Source: Streptomyces spiramenti
Lineage (GTDB): Bacteria; Actinomycetota; Actinomycetes; Streptomycetales; Streptomycetaceae
DNA length: 43,124 bases
Direction of reading: 5' to 3'
NCBI RefSeq assembly: GCF_012034385.1
Contig: NZ_JAAVJB010000007.1
Span: forward strand, 18,131-61,254
Part shown: piece after piece, positions 31,196 through 38,503 of the stretch
Numbering within the stretch: the first letter of the stretch is position 1
Layout: every line of letters starts with the position of its first letter
Position numbers and translations under genes: made by a program
Notes under the pieces: model-generated
What the model saw: the letters and a program-made list of their open reading frames with translations, nothing else
The model's database searches: none
Told to the model about the DNA's origin: nothing

Positions 31196-32029
31196 TCAGC
31201 CTGCCTCGGCCGACGCCTCCGCGGGCGGAGCGCACGCTTCCGCGGCGTCCGGCGGGGACTGCGCGGGCACCAGCCGGGGCACGAGCCATCGCGGCACGTC
31301 GCCCAGCAGCCGCACCAGCCGTGCCGCCTCGGCACGCAGCCGGGCGGCCTCCGGCTCCGGGGCCACCTCCGCCAGCGCGGCGAGTGCGGGGGCGGCACCG
31401 ACCAGATGGCCGGTCTCCTCGCACAACCGCAGCGAGTCGACGAAGTGCTCCCGCGCGACAGCCGTCTCGCCCGCAAGTACCGCCAACCAGCCAAGTTGGC
31501 GGGCGACCGCGGCCCGCAGCGGCCGGTCACCCCGAGCGGTGGCCTCGGCGTGGGCCCGACGGTAGGACGCCTCCGCGCCCTGCGGACTGTCGCTGAGGTG
31601 CTGCGTCATCAGCCCCCGCCGGAAGTCCAGCAGCGGTCGTCCGGGCCCGGCCGGCTCCAGGAGCGCCGCGGCGCGCCCCAGCGCGGAACGGGCCTCGTCC
31701 GTCCGGTCCCGTACCCCGAGATGGGTCGACGCGTAGGCCAGGTAGCCGCGCTCGCACGCCGCCACGCCCCGCTCGGCGTCGGTGAGCGGGAGTGACTCCG
31801 CAGCCCGCAGCGCCTCCTCCGCCTTGTCCCACCCCTCGGAGGTGTGGACGCACCGCTCCACGTAGAGCTCCACCTGGCGCAGCGCGGCGCCGTGGTGGTG
31901 CGGGACGAGCGGCGTCAGCAGTCCGGCGGCCTCCTCCCAGCAACCGCGCGAACGGAGGCGCCAGACCGCCCGGGTCAAGGGGTCGTCCCCCTCGGACCGG
32001 ACCGTACGCAGAACGGCGGGATCCGCCAC
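31196..32029 (-). CDS. TPR-like helical repeat protein
   Basis: 277 residues, starting at GTG. Alternating helices with the spacing of tetratricopeptide repeats are visible, for example WDKAEEALRAAESLPLTDAE, then RGVAACERGYLAYASTHLGV, then AVARQLGWLAVLAGETAVAR and EHFVDSLRLCEETG. It would be a cytoplasmic scaffold for protein contacts. No enzymatic or DNA-binding domain is present. It resembles the C-terminal part of some regulatory TPR proteins, but nothing upstream supports a longer gene. No clear ribosome site. Confidence 0.7.
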   Translation of the reverse strand: MADPAVLRTVRSEGDDPLTRAVWRLRSRGCWEEAAGLLTPLVPHHHGAALRQVELYVERCVHTSEGWDKAEEALRAAESLPLTDAERGVAACERGYLAYASTHLGVRDRTDEARSALGRAAALLEPAGPGRPLLDFRRGLMTQHLSDSPQGAEASYRRAHAEATARGDRPLRAAVARQLGWLAVLAGETAVAREHFVDSLRLCEETGHLVGAAPALAALAEVAPEPEAARLRAEAARLVRLLGDVPRWLVPRLVPAQSPPDAAEACAPPAEASAEAG

Positions 32030-32351
32030 AGTGCCCTCCCCAGGCGCTTCTTCGAGCCGATGGTCATGCGGTCACAGGGTGTTGCGGTTGCATCTCAGCA
32101 TGAACACGGGGGCCGGGCCAAGAGGCGCGAGTGAACCAGTTCACAAAGTCCGACGGGGCCGGACGACCCACCCCAACGGCCCAGTACCGCATGCGCGTCG
32201 GCGCGCGCGCCGCTTCGCTGGGGAGACCCCGCCGCCGCGGCACGCTCGATCCGGCCCGGTGACCGGCTGTCACCGGGTCCGGGGGCCCGGCGGCGGCCTG
32301 CCCGGTCCCGCAACCGGGGACGCGGCACGGCGGACCGAGGAGGCGTGGCGG
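32030..32351. other. Intergenic region with a palindrome
   Basis: A 322-bp divergent gap. It holds one clear element, GTGAA-CCAG-TTCAC at 32131-32144, a perfect 5-bp inverted repeat in an AT-richer patch. It is not a LexA box, because the GAAC/GTTC spacing is 2 rather than 4. No gene is supported. Confidence 0.5.
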
Positions 32352-33443
32352 ATGTACTCAGCACACGGCGGAGGTGGCGGCGGAGGCGGCGGTGACGGCG
32401 CCCGGGAACCACGCCGGGGCTTCCTCGCGGAGCTGGCACAGGCCGTGACGCCGCGTGCGGCGCTGCTGGTCCTGGGCGTACTGGCGCTGCAACTCGGTTT
32501 CGTCCTCTCCTACGTGGGGGCGTTCCACGATCCGGAACCCCGGGACGTCCCGGTCGCCGTCGTCGCACCCGAGCCGGTTCGGACGCAGCTCACCGACCGC
32601 CTGGAGGCGCTGCCGGGCGGCCCGCTCGACACCGGCCCCACCGCCGCCGACGCAGAGGCGGCGCGGCAGGAACTGCTGCGCCGCGAGATCGACGCAGCCC
32701 TCGTCGTCGACCCGGACGGCACCACCGACACGCTGCTGGTCGCCACCGGCGCCGGCTCCTCGCTCGCCCAGGCGGTCACCGAGGTGCTGCGCGCCGTCGC
32801 CGACGATCAGGACCGTGAGCTCCGGGTGGAGGACGTGGCACCCGCGGCGTCGGGCGACAGCCGCGGCCTGACGGCGTTCTACCTCGTGGTCGGCTGGTGC
32901 GTGGGCGGATACCTCTGCGCGGCGGTGCTGGCGATCAGCCGGGGGGCCCGTCCCGCCAACACCTCACGCGCCGTCATCCGGCTGCTGGTCCTCGTCTGCT
33001 ACGCGCTCGTCGCCGGCCTCGGCGGCGCGCTGATCACCGGACCGGTCCTGGACGCCCTGCCGGGCGGCATCCTGGCGACCGCGCTGGTCGGGGCGCTGGT
33101 CGTCCTCGCCACGGGGGCGACCACCCTCGCCCTCCAGGGACTGCTGGGCGTGGCCGGTATCGGCGTCGCGATCCTGCTGGTGGTCGTGCTCGGCAACCCG
33201 AGCGCGGGCGGCGCCTACCCGGGGCCGCTGCTGCCCGGGTTCTGGCGCGAGATCGGCCCCGCGCTCATCCCCGGGGCGGGGACCTGGCTGGTCCGGTCGG
33301 TGGCCTACTTCGACGGGCACGCCGTCACCGGGCCGCTGCTCGTCCTCGCGGCGTGGGCGGTGGCGGGTGCGGCGCTGACCGTCCTGGCCGCACGGTTCCG
33401 GGGCGCCGAGACGGCCGGCGGGGCGCCCGCCGCCGGGAGGTGA
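32352..33443 (+). CDS. ABC-2/YhgE-like multi-pass membrane protein
   Basis: 363 residues. The N terminus has nine glycines in a row (residues 6-14). One membrane helix follows (about 36-57, ALLVLGVLALQLGFVLSYVG), then an extracytoplasmic domain of about 120 residues (RDVPVAVVAPEPVRTQLTDR and DAALVVDPDGTTDTLLVATG), then about five closely spaced helices to the C terminus. This layout matches the YhgE/Pip and ABC-2 permease-like families, whose roles are mostly unknown. No ATPase gene is adjacent. ATG 32352 has GAGG 9 nt upstream; the longer open frame is not supported. Confidence 0.75.
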   Translation: MYSAHGGGGGGGGGDGAREPRRGFLAELAQAVTPRAALLVLGVLALQLGFVLSYVGAFHDPEPRDVPVAVVAPEPVRTQLTDRLEALPGGPLDTGPTAADAEAARQELLRREIDAALVVDPDGTTDTLLVATGAGSSLAQAVTEVLRAVADDQDRELRVEDVAPAASGDSRGLTAFYLVVGWCVGGYLCAAVLAISRGARPANTSRAVIRLLVLVCYALVAGLGGALITGPVLDALPGGILATALVGALVVLATGATTLALQGLLGVAGIGVAILLVVVLGNPSAGGAYPGPLLPGFWREIGPALIPGAGTWLVRSVAYFDGHAVTGPLLVLAAWAVAGAALTVLAARFRGAETAGGAPAAGR

Positions 33444-33486
33444 CGAGGGCTCCCTCCCGGGCGCCCCAGGGGCACGGGACGGGGGT

Positions 33487-34170
33487 TCAGGCGTCGGCGC
33501 CCCGGTGCAGCAGGGCGTCGGCGGCGTCGTTGACCGGCTGCGGTGTGCCGGTGAGGTCGAGCACGAAGAGCGCGAGCCGCAGCTCGTCCGCGCGGTTGCG
33601 GGCGCCCCGTTCGAAGCCCGCCAGCGAGAACGCCACGGGGGTCTGCTGCTCCGTCATCGCGTAGAGCCACAGCGTCTCGATCGATGCCCCGCCGGTGGGC
33701 ACGGTGCTCGCGTCCACCATGCCGACCACCCGGGGTCCGCGCAGATCGAGACCCGAGGCGGGACGCGGCACCGCCGTCTCGACCGTCCTGAACCCCAGCC
33801 AGCGCAGGAAGTGCGCGGCGCAGGAGACCGCGTCGTCCCCGGTGCGGATGGTCAGCGGCCGGAACGGCGCGCGCCGGACCGGGCCTCCGTCGCCGGCGTC
33901 GCTGCCCGTCACCGCGTCCGGCGCGAGTCGCACCGTCGCACCGCAGGGGCAGCAGAACTCGGGTTGCGGCCAGTGCCCGGGCTCGCCGCAGGAACCGCAC
34001 GGCACCTCCGTCCACGCGTCGGACCAGGACCGGTGCCGCACCAGCACGGCGGTCGCGCCCGCCCGCAGCGGCACCGTCACCGGCGCGCCGCACGCGCAGG
34101 GGTACTCGGGCGGGCTGTAGGCGTGCTCACGGCGGCACGCGGGACAGCGCACCGACACGCTGTGGGTCAT
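33487..34170 (-). CDS. Double zinc-ribbon protein with a degenerate Mrr-like endonuclease domain
   Basis: 227 residues. Two zinc ribbons: Cys9/12/25/27 and Cys58/61/73 or 74/76. From about residue 103 the pattern follows Mrr-type restriction endonuclease domains: helix AAHFLRWLGFRTVETAV, then SGLDLRGPRVVGMVDAS where the first Asp is kept but the usual Q/E-x-K is replaced by MVDAS, then IETLWLYAMTEQQTPVAFSL, AGFERGARNRADEL and LFVLDLTGTPQPVN. It therefore looks catalytically inactive (inference). GGAG precedes the ATG at 34168-34170. A ten-copy 9-bp repeat lies just upstream; the frame is open through it as Thr-Pro-Pro, so an N-terminal extension cannot be excluded. Confidence 0.68.
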   Translation of the reverse strand: MTHSVSVRCPACRREHAYSPPEYPCACGAPVTVPLRAGATAVLVRHRSWSDAWTEVPCGSCGEPGHWPQPEFCCPCGATVRLAPDAVTGSDAGDGGPVRRAPFRPLTIRTGDDAVSCAAHFLRWLGFRTVETAVPRPASGLDLRGPRVVGMVDASTVPTGGASIETLWLYAMTEQQTPVAFSLAGFERGARNRADELRLALFVLDLTGTPQPVNDAADALLHRGADA

Positions 34171-34180
34171 CGACTCTCCA

Positions 34181-34277
34181 GGCGGTGTGGGCGGTGTGGG
34201 CGGTGTGGGCGGTGTGGGCGGTGTGGGCGGTGTGGGCGGTGTGGGCGGTGTGGGCGGTGTGGGCGGTGTGGGCGGTG
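34181..34277. repeat. 9-bp tandem repeat, about 10.8 copies
   Basis: GGCGGTGTG is repeated ten times without change (34181-34270), with a partial copy to 34277. It sits 10-107 bp upstream of the ATG of the zinc-ribbon gene, on its promoter/leader side. Because the unit is a multiple of three, the frame through it stays open. Confidence 0.95.
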
Positions 34278-34636
34278 GACGGCGGGGGAGCAGGGGGCGC
34301 CCGCCCCCAGTCTTGCCGAACGTCGTTGCGGAGCGCAGCTTCTCGGTCTGTTCGCCGCCCCTGCGCCACCCTCGCCTCCCCCCCCCGGCCCGAGTTCGCA
34401 AGCGGGCGGCGGTCCGGAGAGTCCCGTTCCGGAGGAGTCCCCTTCCGGAGGGGCGCGTTCCGAAGGGGTGCGCCGGAGGTCGGCCGCGCCTCCCCGCCCG
34501 CCCGATGCCCGATGCCCCACGAGAGGGGCGTGAACCGGGTGCGCCCGGGGCGCACGTGGTGCGCCAAGGGGCGCGAAAGTGGGCGCGTTCACCGGAATGT
34601 GACGCGGAGTTTCGCACTGCGTATGGCGTACTGCGC
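34278..34636. other. Intergenic region with short degenerate repeats
   Basis: About 360 bp with no supported gene. It holds four related segments with the core TCCGGAGG or TCCGAAGG at 34413, 34428, 34444 and 34459 (15-16-bp spacing), and a stretch of GGTGCGCC-type repeats at 34538-34590. Neither matches a known element. Confidence 0.5.
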
Positions 34637-34657
34637 GGACAGTGATATTTACTGTCC
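34637..34657 (+). promoter_or_regulatory. Palindromic operator upstream of the DUF5955-like gene
   Basis: GGACAGT-GATATTT-ACTGTCC is a perfect 7-bp inverted repeat around an AT-rich spacer that could itself include a -10 box (GATATT). It lies 41-61 bp before the start codon. No regulator is assigned. Confidence 0.6.
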
Positions 34658-34697
34658 TTGATCGCAGAACCGGCAGCAGAGGCCAGGGGAGGGCCGA

Positions 34698-35114
34698 GTG
34701 ACCGCTGGGACCGCAGAAACGCCGGGTGCCGCTCATGGAACGGCCTCGAAGAACGAGCAACCGCCACCCGTCGCGTCCCGTGTCGGCGCCGTTCTGGACA
34801 TCGACATCGACCCGCGGGACGAGCGGTGGGAGGCCCTGGTCGCTGCCAGCTCCCGGCTGCGCACCGCTCTCGACGCCTACCGGGCTCCGCTCGTCGACCG
34901 GGGTGTGGCCGAACACGAACTCGCAGCCCTGCACCGGATGGCGGCGGGTGGGGCAGCCGACCCGGCCGCCCTCAGCGGTAGGTTGCTGCTTGTGGCATCG
35001 GCTGTCGGATCGGTCCGGGTGCTCAGCCCGGCGCTCGCCGAACTCCGCGCCGCTGTTGGGAAGTTCGGTCCGGGTGTCACCTCCGTGACGGTGATAGCTC
35101 CGCCGCGCCGCTGA
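34698..35114 (+). CDS. DUF5955-like hypothetical protein
   Basis: 138 residues from GTG 34698 with GGGGAGGG 5 nt upstream. The first about 45 residues are low-complexity. The rest is helical: DERWEALVAASSRLRTALDA, then DRGVAEHELAALHRMAAGGA, then LSGRLLLVASAVGSVRVLSP and ALAELRAAVGKFG. The last pattern (LLLVASAVGSV...AL.ELR.AV..FG) resembles what I recall as DUF5955 from Streptomyces. Function unknown; no membrane segment is certain. The perfect palindrome upstream suggests tight control. Confidence 0.65.
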   Translation: MTAGTAETPGAAHGTASKNEQPPPVASRVGAVLDIDIDPRDERWEALVAASSRLRTALDAYRAPLVDRGVAEHELAALHRMAAGGAADPAALSGRLLLVASAVGSVRVLSPALAELRAAVGKFGPGVTSVTVIAPPRR

Positions 35115-35200
35115 CCTCCGGCCGTCGAGTCCCGTCACCGCGTCCTGCCACTGAACCCGCCGCGCGTCGAGGCTGTCGCCCGTGGGATGCGCAGGGGCCC

Positions 35201-35246
35201 GAGCCCGGAGTCCCGGGACACCCGAGCGGCCGAGACGTCCGGGCTC
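35201..35246. terminator. Hairpin between convergent genes
   Basis: GAGCCCGGA (35201-35209) pairs with TCCGGGCTC (35238-35246); the stem can be extended inward with one bulge. It lies between the stop codons at 35114 and 35298. Confidence 0.55.
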
Positions 35247-35297
35247 CCGTGTGCCGCGTGGCGCGGCCCCGTTGGGTGATGCCGCACCACGCGGTCG

Positions 35298-36923
35298 TCA
35301 GGGCAGCAACTCGTAGGCGGTGAGCGTCAGGAAGTCGACGTAGTCCTCGTCGAGAGCGACACGCAGCAGCACGTCGTGGGCCTGCTGCCAGCCGGCCGCT
35401 GTGACGGCCTCGTCGCCGACATCCCGGGCGACGGCGGCCAACTCCTCGGCGGCGAGGTCTCGGACCAGCTCCGCGGTGACCTGCTCGCGCCCGGCGGGCG
35501 CCCCCTCCAGGCGGACGTCCGCATGGACCCACTGCCAGATCTGGGAGCGCGAGATCTCCGCCGTCGCGACGTCCTCCATCAGGTTGAAGACCGCGACGGC
35601 TCCGCGGCCGTTCAGCCACGCCTGGAGGTATCGCATCCCGACCGCCACGGCGTTGCGGAGTCCCTCGTAGGTGGGCCGCGCCGTCAGTGATCCGACGGCC
35701 AGCAGATCGGCGGCGCCGACAGCCACGTCCTCCCGCAGTCGGTCCTTCTGGTGGGGCCGCTCACCCAGCACCGCGTCGAAGGACTCCAGGGCGACCGGGA
35801 CCAGGCCGGGGTGCGCCACCCAGGACCCGTCGAACCCGTCGGCGGCCTCCCGGTCCTTGTCGGCCCGGACCTTGGCGAAGGCAACGGCGTTGGCCTCCTC
35901 GTCCTTCGACGGGATGAACGCCGCCATGCCGCCGATGGCGTGGGCGCCCCGCTTGTGGCAGGTGCGGACCAGCAGTTCGGTGTAGGCGCGCATGAACGGG
36001 GCCGTCATGGTGACGGCGTTGCGGTCCGGCAGCACGAACGCGGGCCCGGCGTCCCGGAAGTTCTTGATCAGAGAGAAGAGGTAGTCCCAGCGGCCGGCGT
36101 TGAGCCCGGCCGCGTGGTCGCGGAGCTCGTGGAGGATCTCCTCCATCTCGAACGCCGCGGTGATGGTCTCGATGAGGACGGTGGCACGGACCGTGCCGTG
36201 AGGGATGCCCACGTACGCCTGGGAGAAGACGAAGACGTCGTTCCAGAGACGGGCCTCCAGGTGGCTCTCCAGCTTGGGCAGGTAGAAGTACGGCCCCCGG
36301 CCCTGCTCGGTGAGGAGCGCGGCGTTGTGAAAGAAGTACAGGCCGAAGTCCACCAACCCCGCGGGCGCCGGGGCGCCGTCGACGCTGAGGTGCGAGTCGT
36401 TCAGGTGCCAACCGCGCGGGCGCATCACCGCGACGGCCAACTCCTCGTCCGGGCGCAGCGCGTAGCTCTTGCCGCCGTCGTCGGTGAAGTCGATGCGGCG
36501 CCGGAAGGCGTCACCCATGGAGATCAACCCGCCCACGACGTTCTCCCAGGTCGGGGAGGAGGCGTCCTCGAAGTCGGCCAGCCAGACCTTGGCGCCCGAG
36601 TTGAGGGCGTTGACCGCCATCTTGCGGTCGGTCGGCCCGGTGATCTCCACCCGCCGGTCGGTCAGCGCGGGAGGCGCCGGCGCCACCCGCCACTCGCCCT
36701 CCCGGACGTGCGCGGTCTCCGGCAGGAACTCCAGCTTCCCGGTGGCGGCGATCTCCTGGCGACGCGCCGCGCGGGCGGCGAGCAGCTCGTCACGGCGGGG
36801 GGCGAAGCGTCGGTGCAACTCGGCGAGGAACAGCAGAGCTTCCGCCGTCAGGACCTCGTCCTGTCGCGGTACGGCAGGTGCGTCTGCGGCGATGACTGCT
36901 GCGGTGGGCGCGGTTTCGGGCAT
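35298..36923 (-). CDS. aceB: Malate synthase A
   Basis: 541 residues, full length for malate synthase A. The catalytic core runs through ADFEDASSPTWENVVGG, RPRGWHLNDSHLSVDG (acetyl-CoA/glyoxylate site), YFYLPKLESHLEARLWNDVF, VLIETITAAFEMEEILHELR and the C-terminal YLQAWLNGRGAVAVFNLMED with the catalytic Asp region. It condenses glyoxylate with acetyl-CoA. In Streptomyces a copy of this gene lies by the allantoin cluster and AllR; an AllR-like gene is 5.3 kb to the right here, so it may serve glyoxylate from purine breakdown. No isocitrate lyase is in the window. Confidence 0.95.
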   Translation of the reverse strand: MPETAPTAAVIAADAPAVPRQDEVLTAEALLFLAELHRRFAPRRDELLAARAARRQEIAATGKLEFLPETAHVREGEWRVAPAPPALTDRRVEITGPTDRKMAVNALNSGAKVWLADFEDASSPTWENVVGGLISMGDAFRRRIDFTDDGGKSYALRPDEELAVAVMRPRGWHLNDSHLSVDGAPAPAGLVDFGLYFFHNAALLTEQGRGPYFYLPKLESHLEARLWNDVFVFSQAYVGIPHGTVRATVLIETITAAFEMEEILHELRDHAAGLNAGRWDYLFSLIKNFRDAGPAFVLPDRNAVTMTAPFMRAYTELLVRTCHKRGAHAIGGMAAFIPSKDEEANAVAFAKVRADKDREAADGFDGSWVAHPGLVPVALESFDAVLGERPHQKDRLREDVAVGAADLLAVGSLTARPTYEGLRNAVAVGMRYLQAWLNGRGAVAVFNLMEDVATAEISRSQIWQWVHADVRLEGAPAGREQVTAELVRDLAAEELAAVARDVGDEAVTAAGWQQAHDVLLRVALDEDYVDFLTLTAYELLP

Positions 36924-37006
36924 GGGGGCACTCCTTCGTCGCGGCGCGGCTGCTGGGGCGACCGCGTCAACGCTACGGACGTGGCCATCCGGTATCGGAG
37001 ATTAAT

Positions 37007-37021
37007 TTCCTCATCGTGGAA
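37007..37021. promoter_or_regulatory. Candidate IclR-type operator upstream of aceB
   Basis: TTCC-N7-GGAA (within TTTCCTCATCGTGGAAC, 37006-37022) in an AT-rich patch 84-98 bp before the aceB start. IclR-family proteins often bind TTCC/GGAA-bearing inverted repeats, and an AllR-like IclR gene is nearby. The match is short. Confidence 0.4.
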
Positions 37022-37053
37022 CTTCAAGACCGCCACGGAGGGAATGCCGGAGC

Positions 37054-37425
37054 TCACCGGCCGGGGTTGAGGACGAACGGGATCGCCGAGTCGGAGGCCA
37101 CCCGCCCCGCGCGCTCGGCCCACTGCTCCATGATCACGTCCCCCACCGCATAGGCGGCGGTGGCGCGGGCCGCGCCGTCCGCGCAGGCGTCCACCTGGAG
37201 ACGGAGCGCCTCGGACACGTCCGCCGCGCGCACACTGAACTCCGCCAGCGCCTCCCGTAGCGGGCTCCGTTCGGCGATGCCGCCGACGATCAACCCGCGC
37301 GCGGCTCCGTGCGCCGTGTCCAGGTGGTCGAGCGTGGTGCGGGCCCGCTGCGAGAGCCCGTCGGCCTGCTCGTCCACGCGGGCGAGTACCCCGCTGACGC
37401 CGTCCGTGTTCAGATCCCAGTGCAT
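37054..37425 (-). CDS. DUF6507-like small helical protein
   Basis: 123 residues. The start MHWDLNTDGVSGVLARVDEQ and the two long helices that follow, with AARGLIVGGIAERSPLREAL between them and ATAAYAVGDVIMEQ near the end, resemble DUF6507 as I remember it, an actinobacterial family that looks like a WXG100-type helical hairpin. There is no signal peptide, as expected for ESX-type substrates. GAGGAG lies 6 nt before the ATG at 37423-37425. It is the last gene of a four-gene run on the - strand behind the 698-residue helical protein, and its codon use is high-GC, unlike the two genes before it. Function unknown. Confidence 0.65.
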   Translation of the reverse strand: MHWDLNTDGVSGVLARVDEQADGLSQRARTTLDHLDTAHGAARGLIVGGIAERSPLREALAEFSVRAADVSEALRLQVDACADGAARATAAYAVGDVIMEQWAERAGRVASDSAIPFVLNPGR

Positions 37426-37472
37426 GTGCTCTCCTCTTCCCTGTCGCGCTCACTGCGGTGTTCGGCACGTGC

Positions 37473-38222
37473 TCAGATGTCGGGCACTTCGGCGAAGCAG
37501 GGCCTTTGCCATTCTTTCGCCATCGCACGCGCGTACTCCGGCAGGAGATCGGAGAGGACCCGTTCGGATTCCTGCGCGTCGGTCGGGTACTTGGCTCCGA
37601 TGGCGACGACCATGCTTCGGGTGCTGCGGTTGCTGCGGTTGCTGCGGTTGCTGCGGTTGCTGCGGTTGCTGCGGTTGGTGCGGTTGGTGCGGTTGGTGCA
37701 TTCCATGAGGCCGTAGGCGAGATGGGGCCAGACCCGAAACGTGTGCGTACCCTCCACGGTGATCTCTTCGGGCTGGCCCGGCAGGAGTTCGCGGTCCGCA
37801 GTGAAAGCTGAGCGAGCGGCGTAGAGTTCATTCTCCGATTGGATCAGGGCGATCCCGGCTGTCACGGTCCGTTCACCCCCTTCTGAGATCCGGCATCGTC
37901 GAAGTGTTTCCTTGCCGATGTACCGCAGTACTTCGCCAACCTTCTCCTCCCCGGAGAACAGGCCGTGATGCAGGTCGCCGACCGCTTTTCCACAGAACAG
38001 GGCAGGAGGTTCAAAACTGAACTGTTCGTGGTGGAGGCGGGGGTCGCCATGCCAAGCAGCGACATCAACAACGCTGTTGTGGCGGCTCGAACGAAGCGAG
38101 ATGTATGTGACAACAACAGTCGACCTCCGTCCGGTTGTTGTGATTCTCCTGGTCGCCGTCGTACGAGACGGTTCATCGCTGCTGCTGTTCTGCTTCAGAT
38201 GTTGGGCGGCGCGTCGTTGCAT
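37473..38222 (-). CDS. Secreted/lipoprotein-like protein, paralog 1; N terminus uncertain, possible frameshift
   Basis: The frame is open for 249 codons, but only the last about 180 are supported, by similarity to the neighbour at 38504-39079: FCGKAVGDLHHGLFSGEEKV against FCGEDVGQLHAPLFPGEDEV, and both end PCFAEVPDI/SCFDEVPDI. No signal peptide lies in this frame. In another - strand frame (38176-37862) a good one does: RAATTALLMSLLGMATPAS. A one-base shift near 38020-38060 would join them, so this is a frameshifted gene, a sequence error, or a gene with an unseen start. It carries a 9-bp repeat encoding Asn-Arg-Ser. GC is about 53% nearby, far below the flanks. Function unknown. Confidence 0.5.
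   Translation of the reverse strand: MQRRAAQHLKQNSSSDEPSRTTATRRITTTGRRSTVVVTYISLRSSRHNSVVDVAAWHGDPRLHHEQFSFEPPALFCGKAVGDLHHGLFSGEEKVGEVLRYIGKETLRRCRISEGGERTVTAGIALIQSENELYAARSAFTADRELLPGQPEEITVEGTHTFRVWPHLAYGLMECTNRTNRTNRSNRSNRSNRSNRSNRSTRSMVVAIGAKYPTDAQESERVLSDLLPEYARAMAKEWQRPCFAEVPDI
37623..37694. repeat. In-frame 9-bp tandem repeat (Asn-Arg-Ser/Thr)
   Basis: Eight units: six GCTGCGGTT then two GGTGCGGTT. On the - strand they encode six Asn-Arg-Ser and two Asn-Arg-Thr triplets. The array lies between a conserved Cys and the next strand of paralog 1; paralog 2 has only a short loop there. Confidence 0.95.
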
Positions 38223-38503
38223 GCACTCGTTCAGTGCTCCGCTGAGGATCGTGCCTATGGGGGAACTGGATTCAACGGATTCTCTTCGTTTTCCGCGACG
38301 GCGTGCGGCAGTGAAGAATTAGTGGTCCGGCGGTCCACGTGGAATTCATTGACTAATGAACGAAGTCGACGGTCCGGGGTGACGGCTGCCGTGTAGCAGG
38401 TCGACTCAGGGGGCTGGGAGTTCTTCCTGCTGCAGGCGGTGGTTGCCTCGTCGCGAACTGCCGTGCGTGGTGGTTCTCCCTGGTGGAAATACCGAATGCG
38501 TCG
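38223..38503. other. Low-GC gap between the paralogs
   Basis: 281 bp with no supported gene. Short frames on both strands lack ribosome sites and recognisable content. Confidence 0.45.

Noticed and set aside
32131..32144. LexA (SOS) box
   Set aside because: GAAC and GTTC halves are separated by 2 nt instead of 4.
34181..34277. CRISPR array
   Set aside because: Units are contiguous 9-bp repeats with no spacers; no cas genes are present.
37623..37694. CRISPR or recombination site
   Set aside because: Contiguous in-frame 9-bp units inside a coding region; simple tandem repeat.
38077..38322. 81-codon + strand frame with a hydrophobic stretch in the low-GC gap
   Set aside because: No ribosome site, no similarity, and it overlaps the signal-peptide region of paralog 1 on the other strand.
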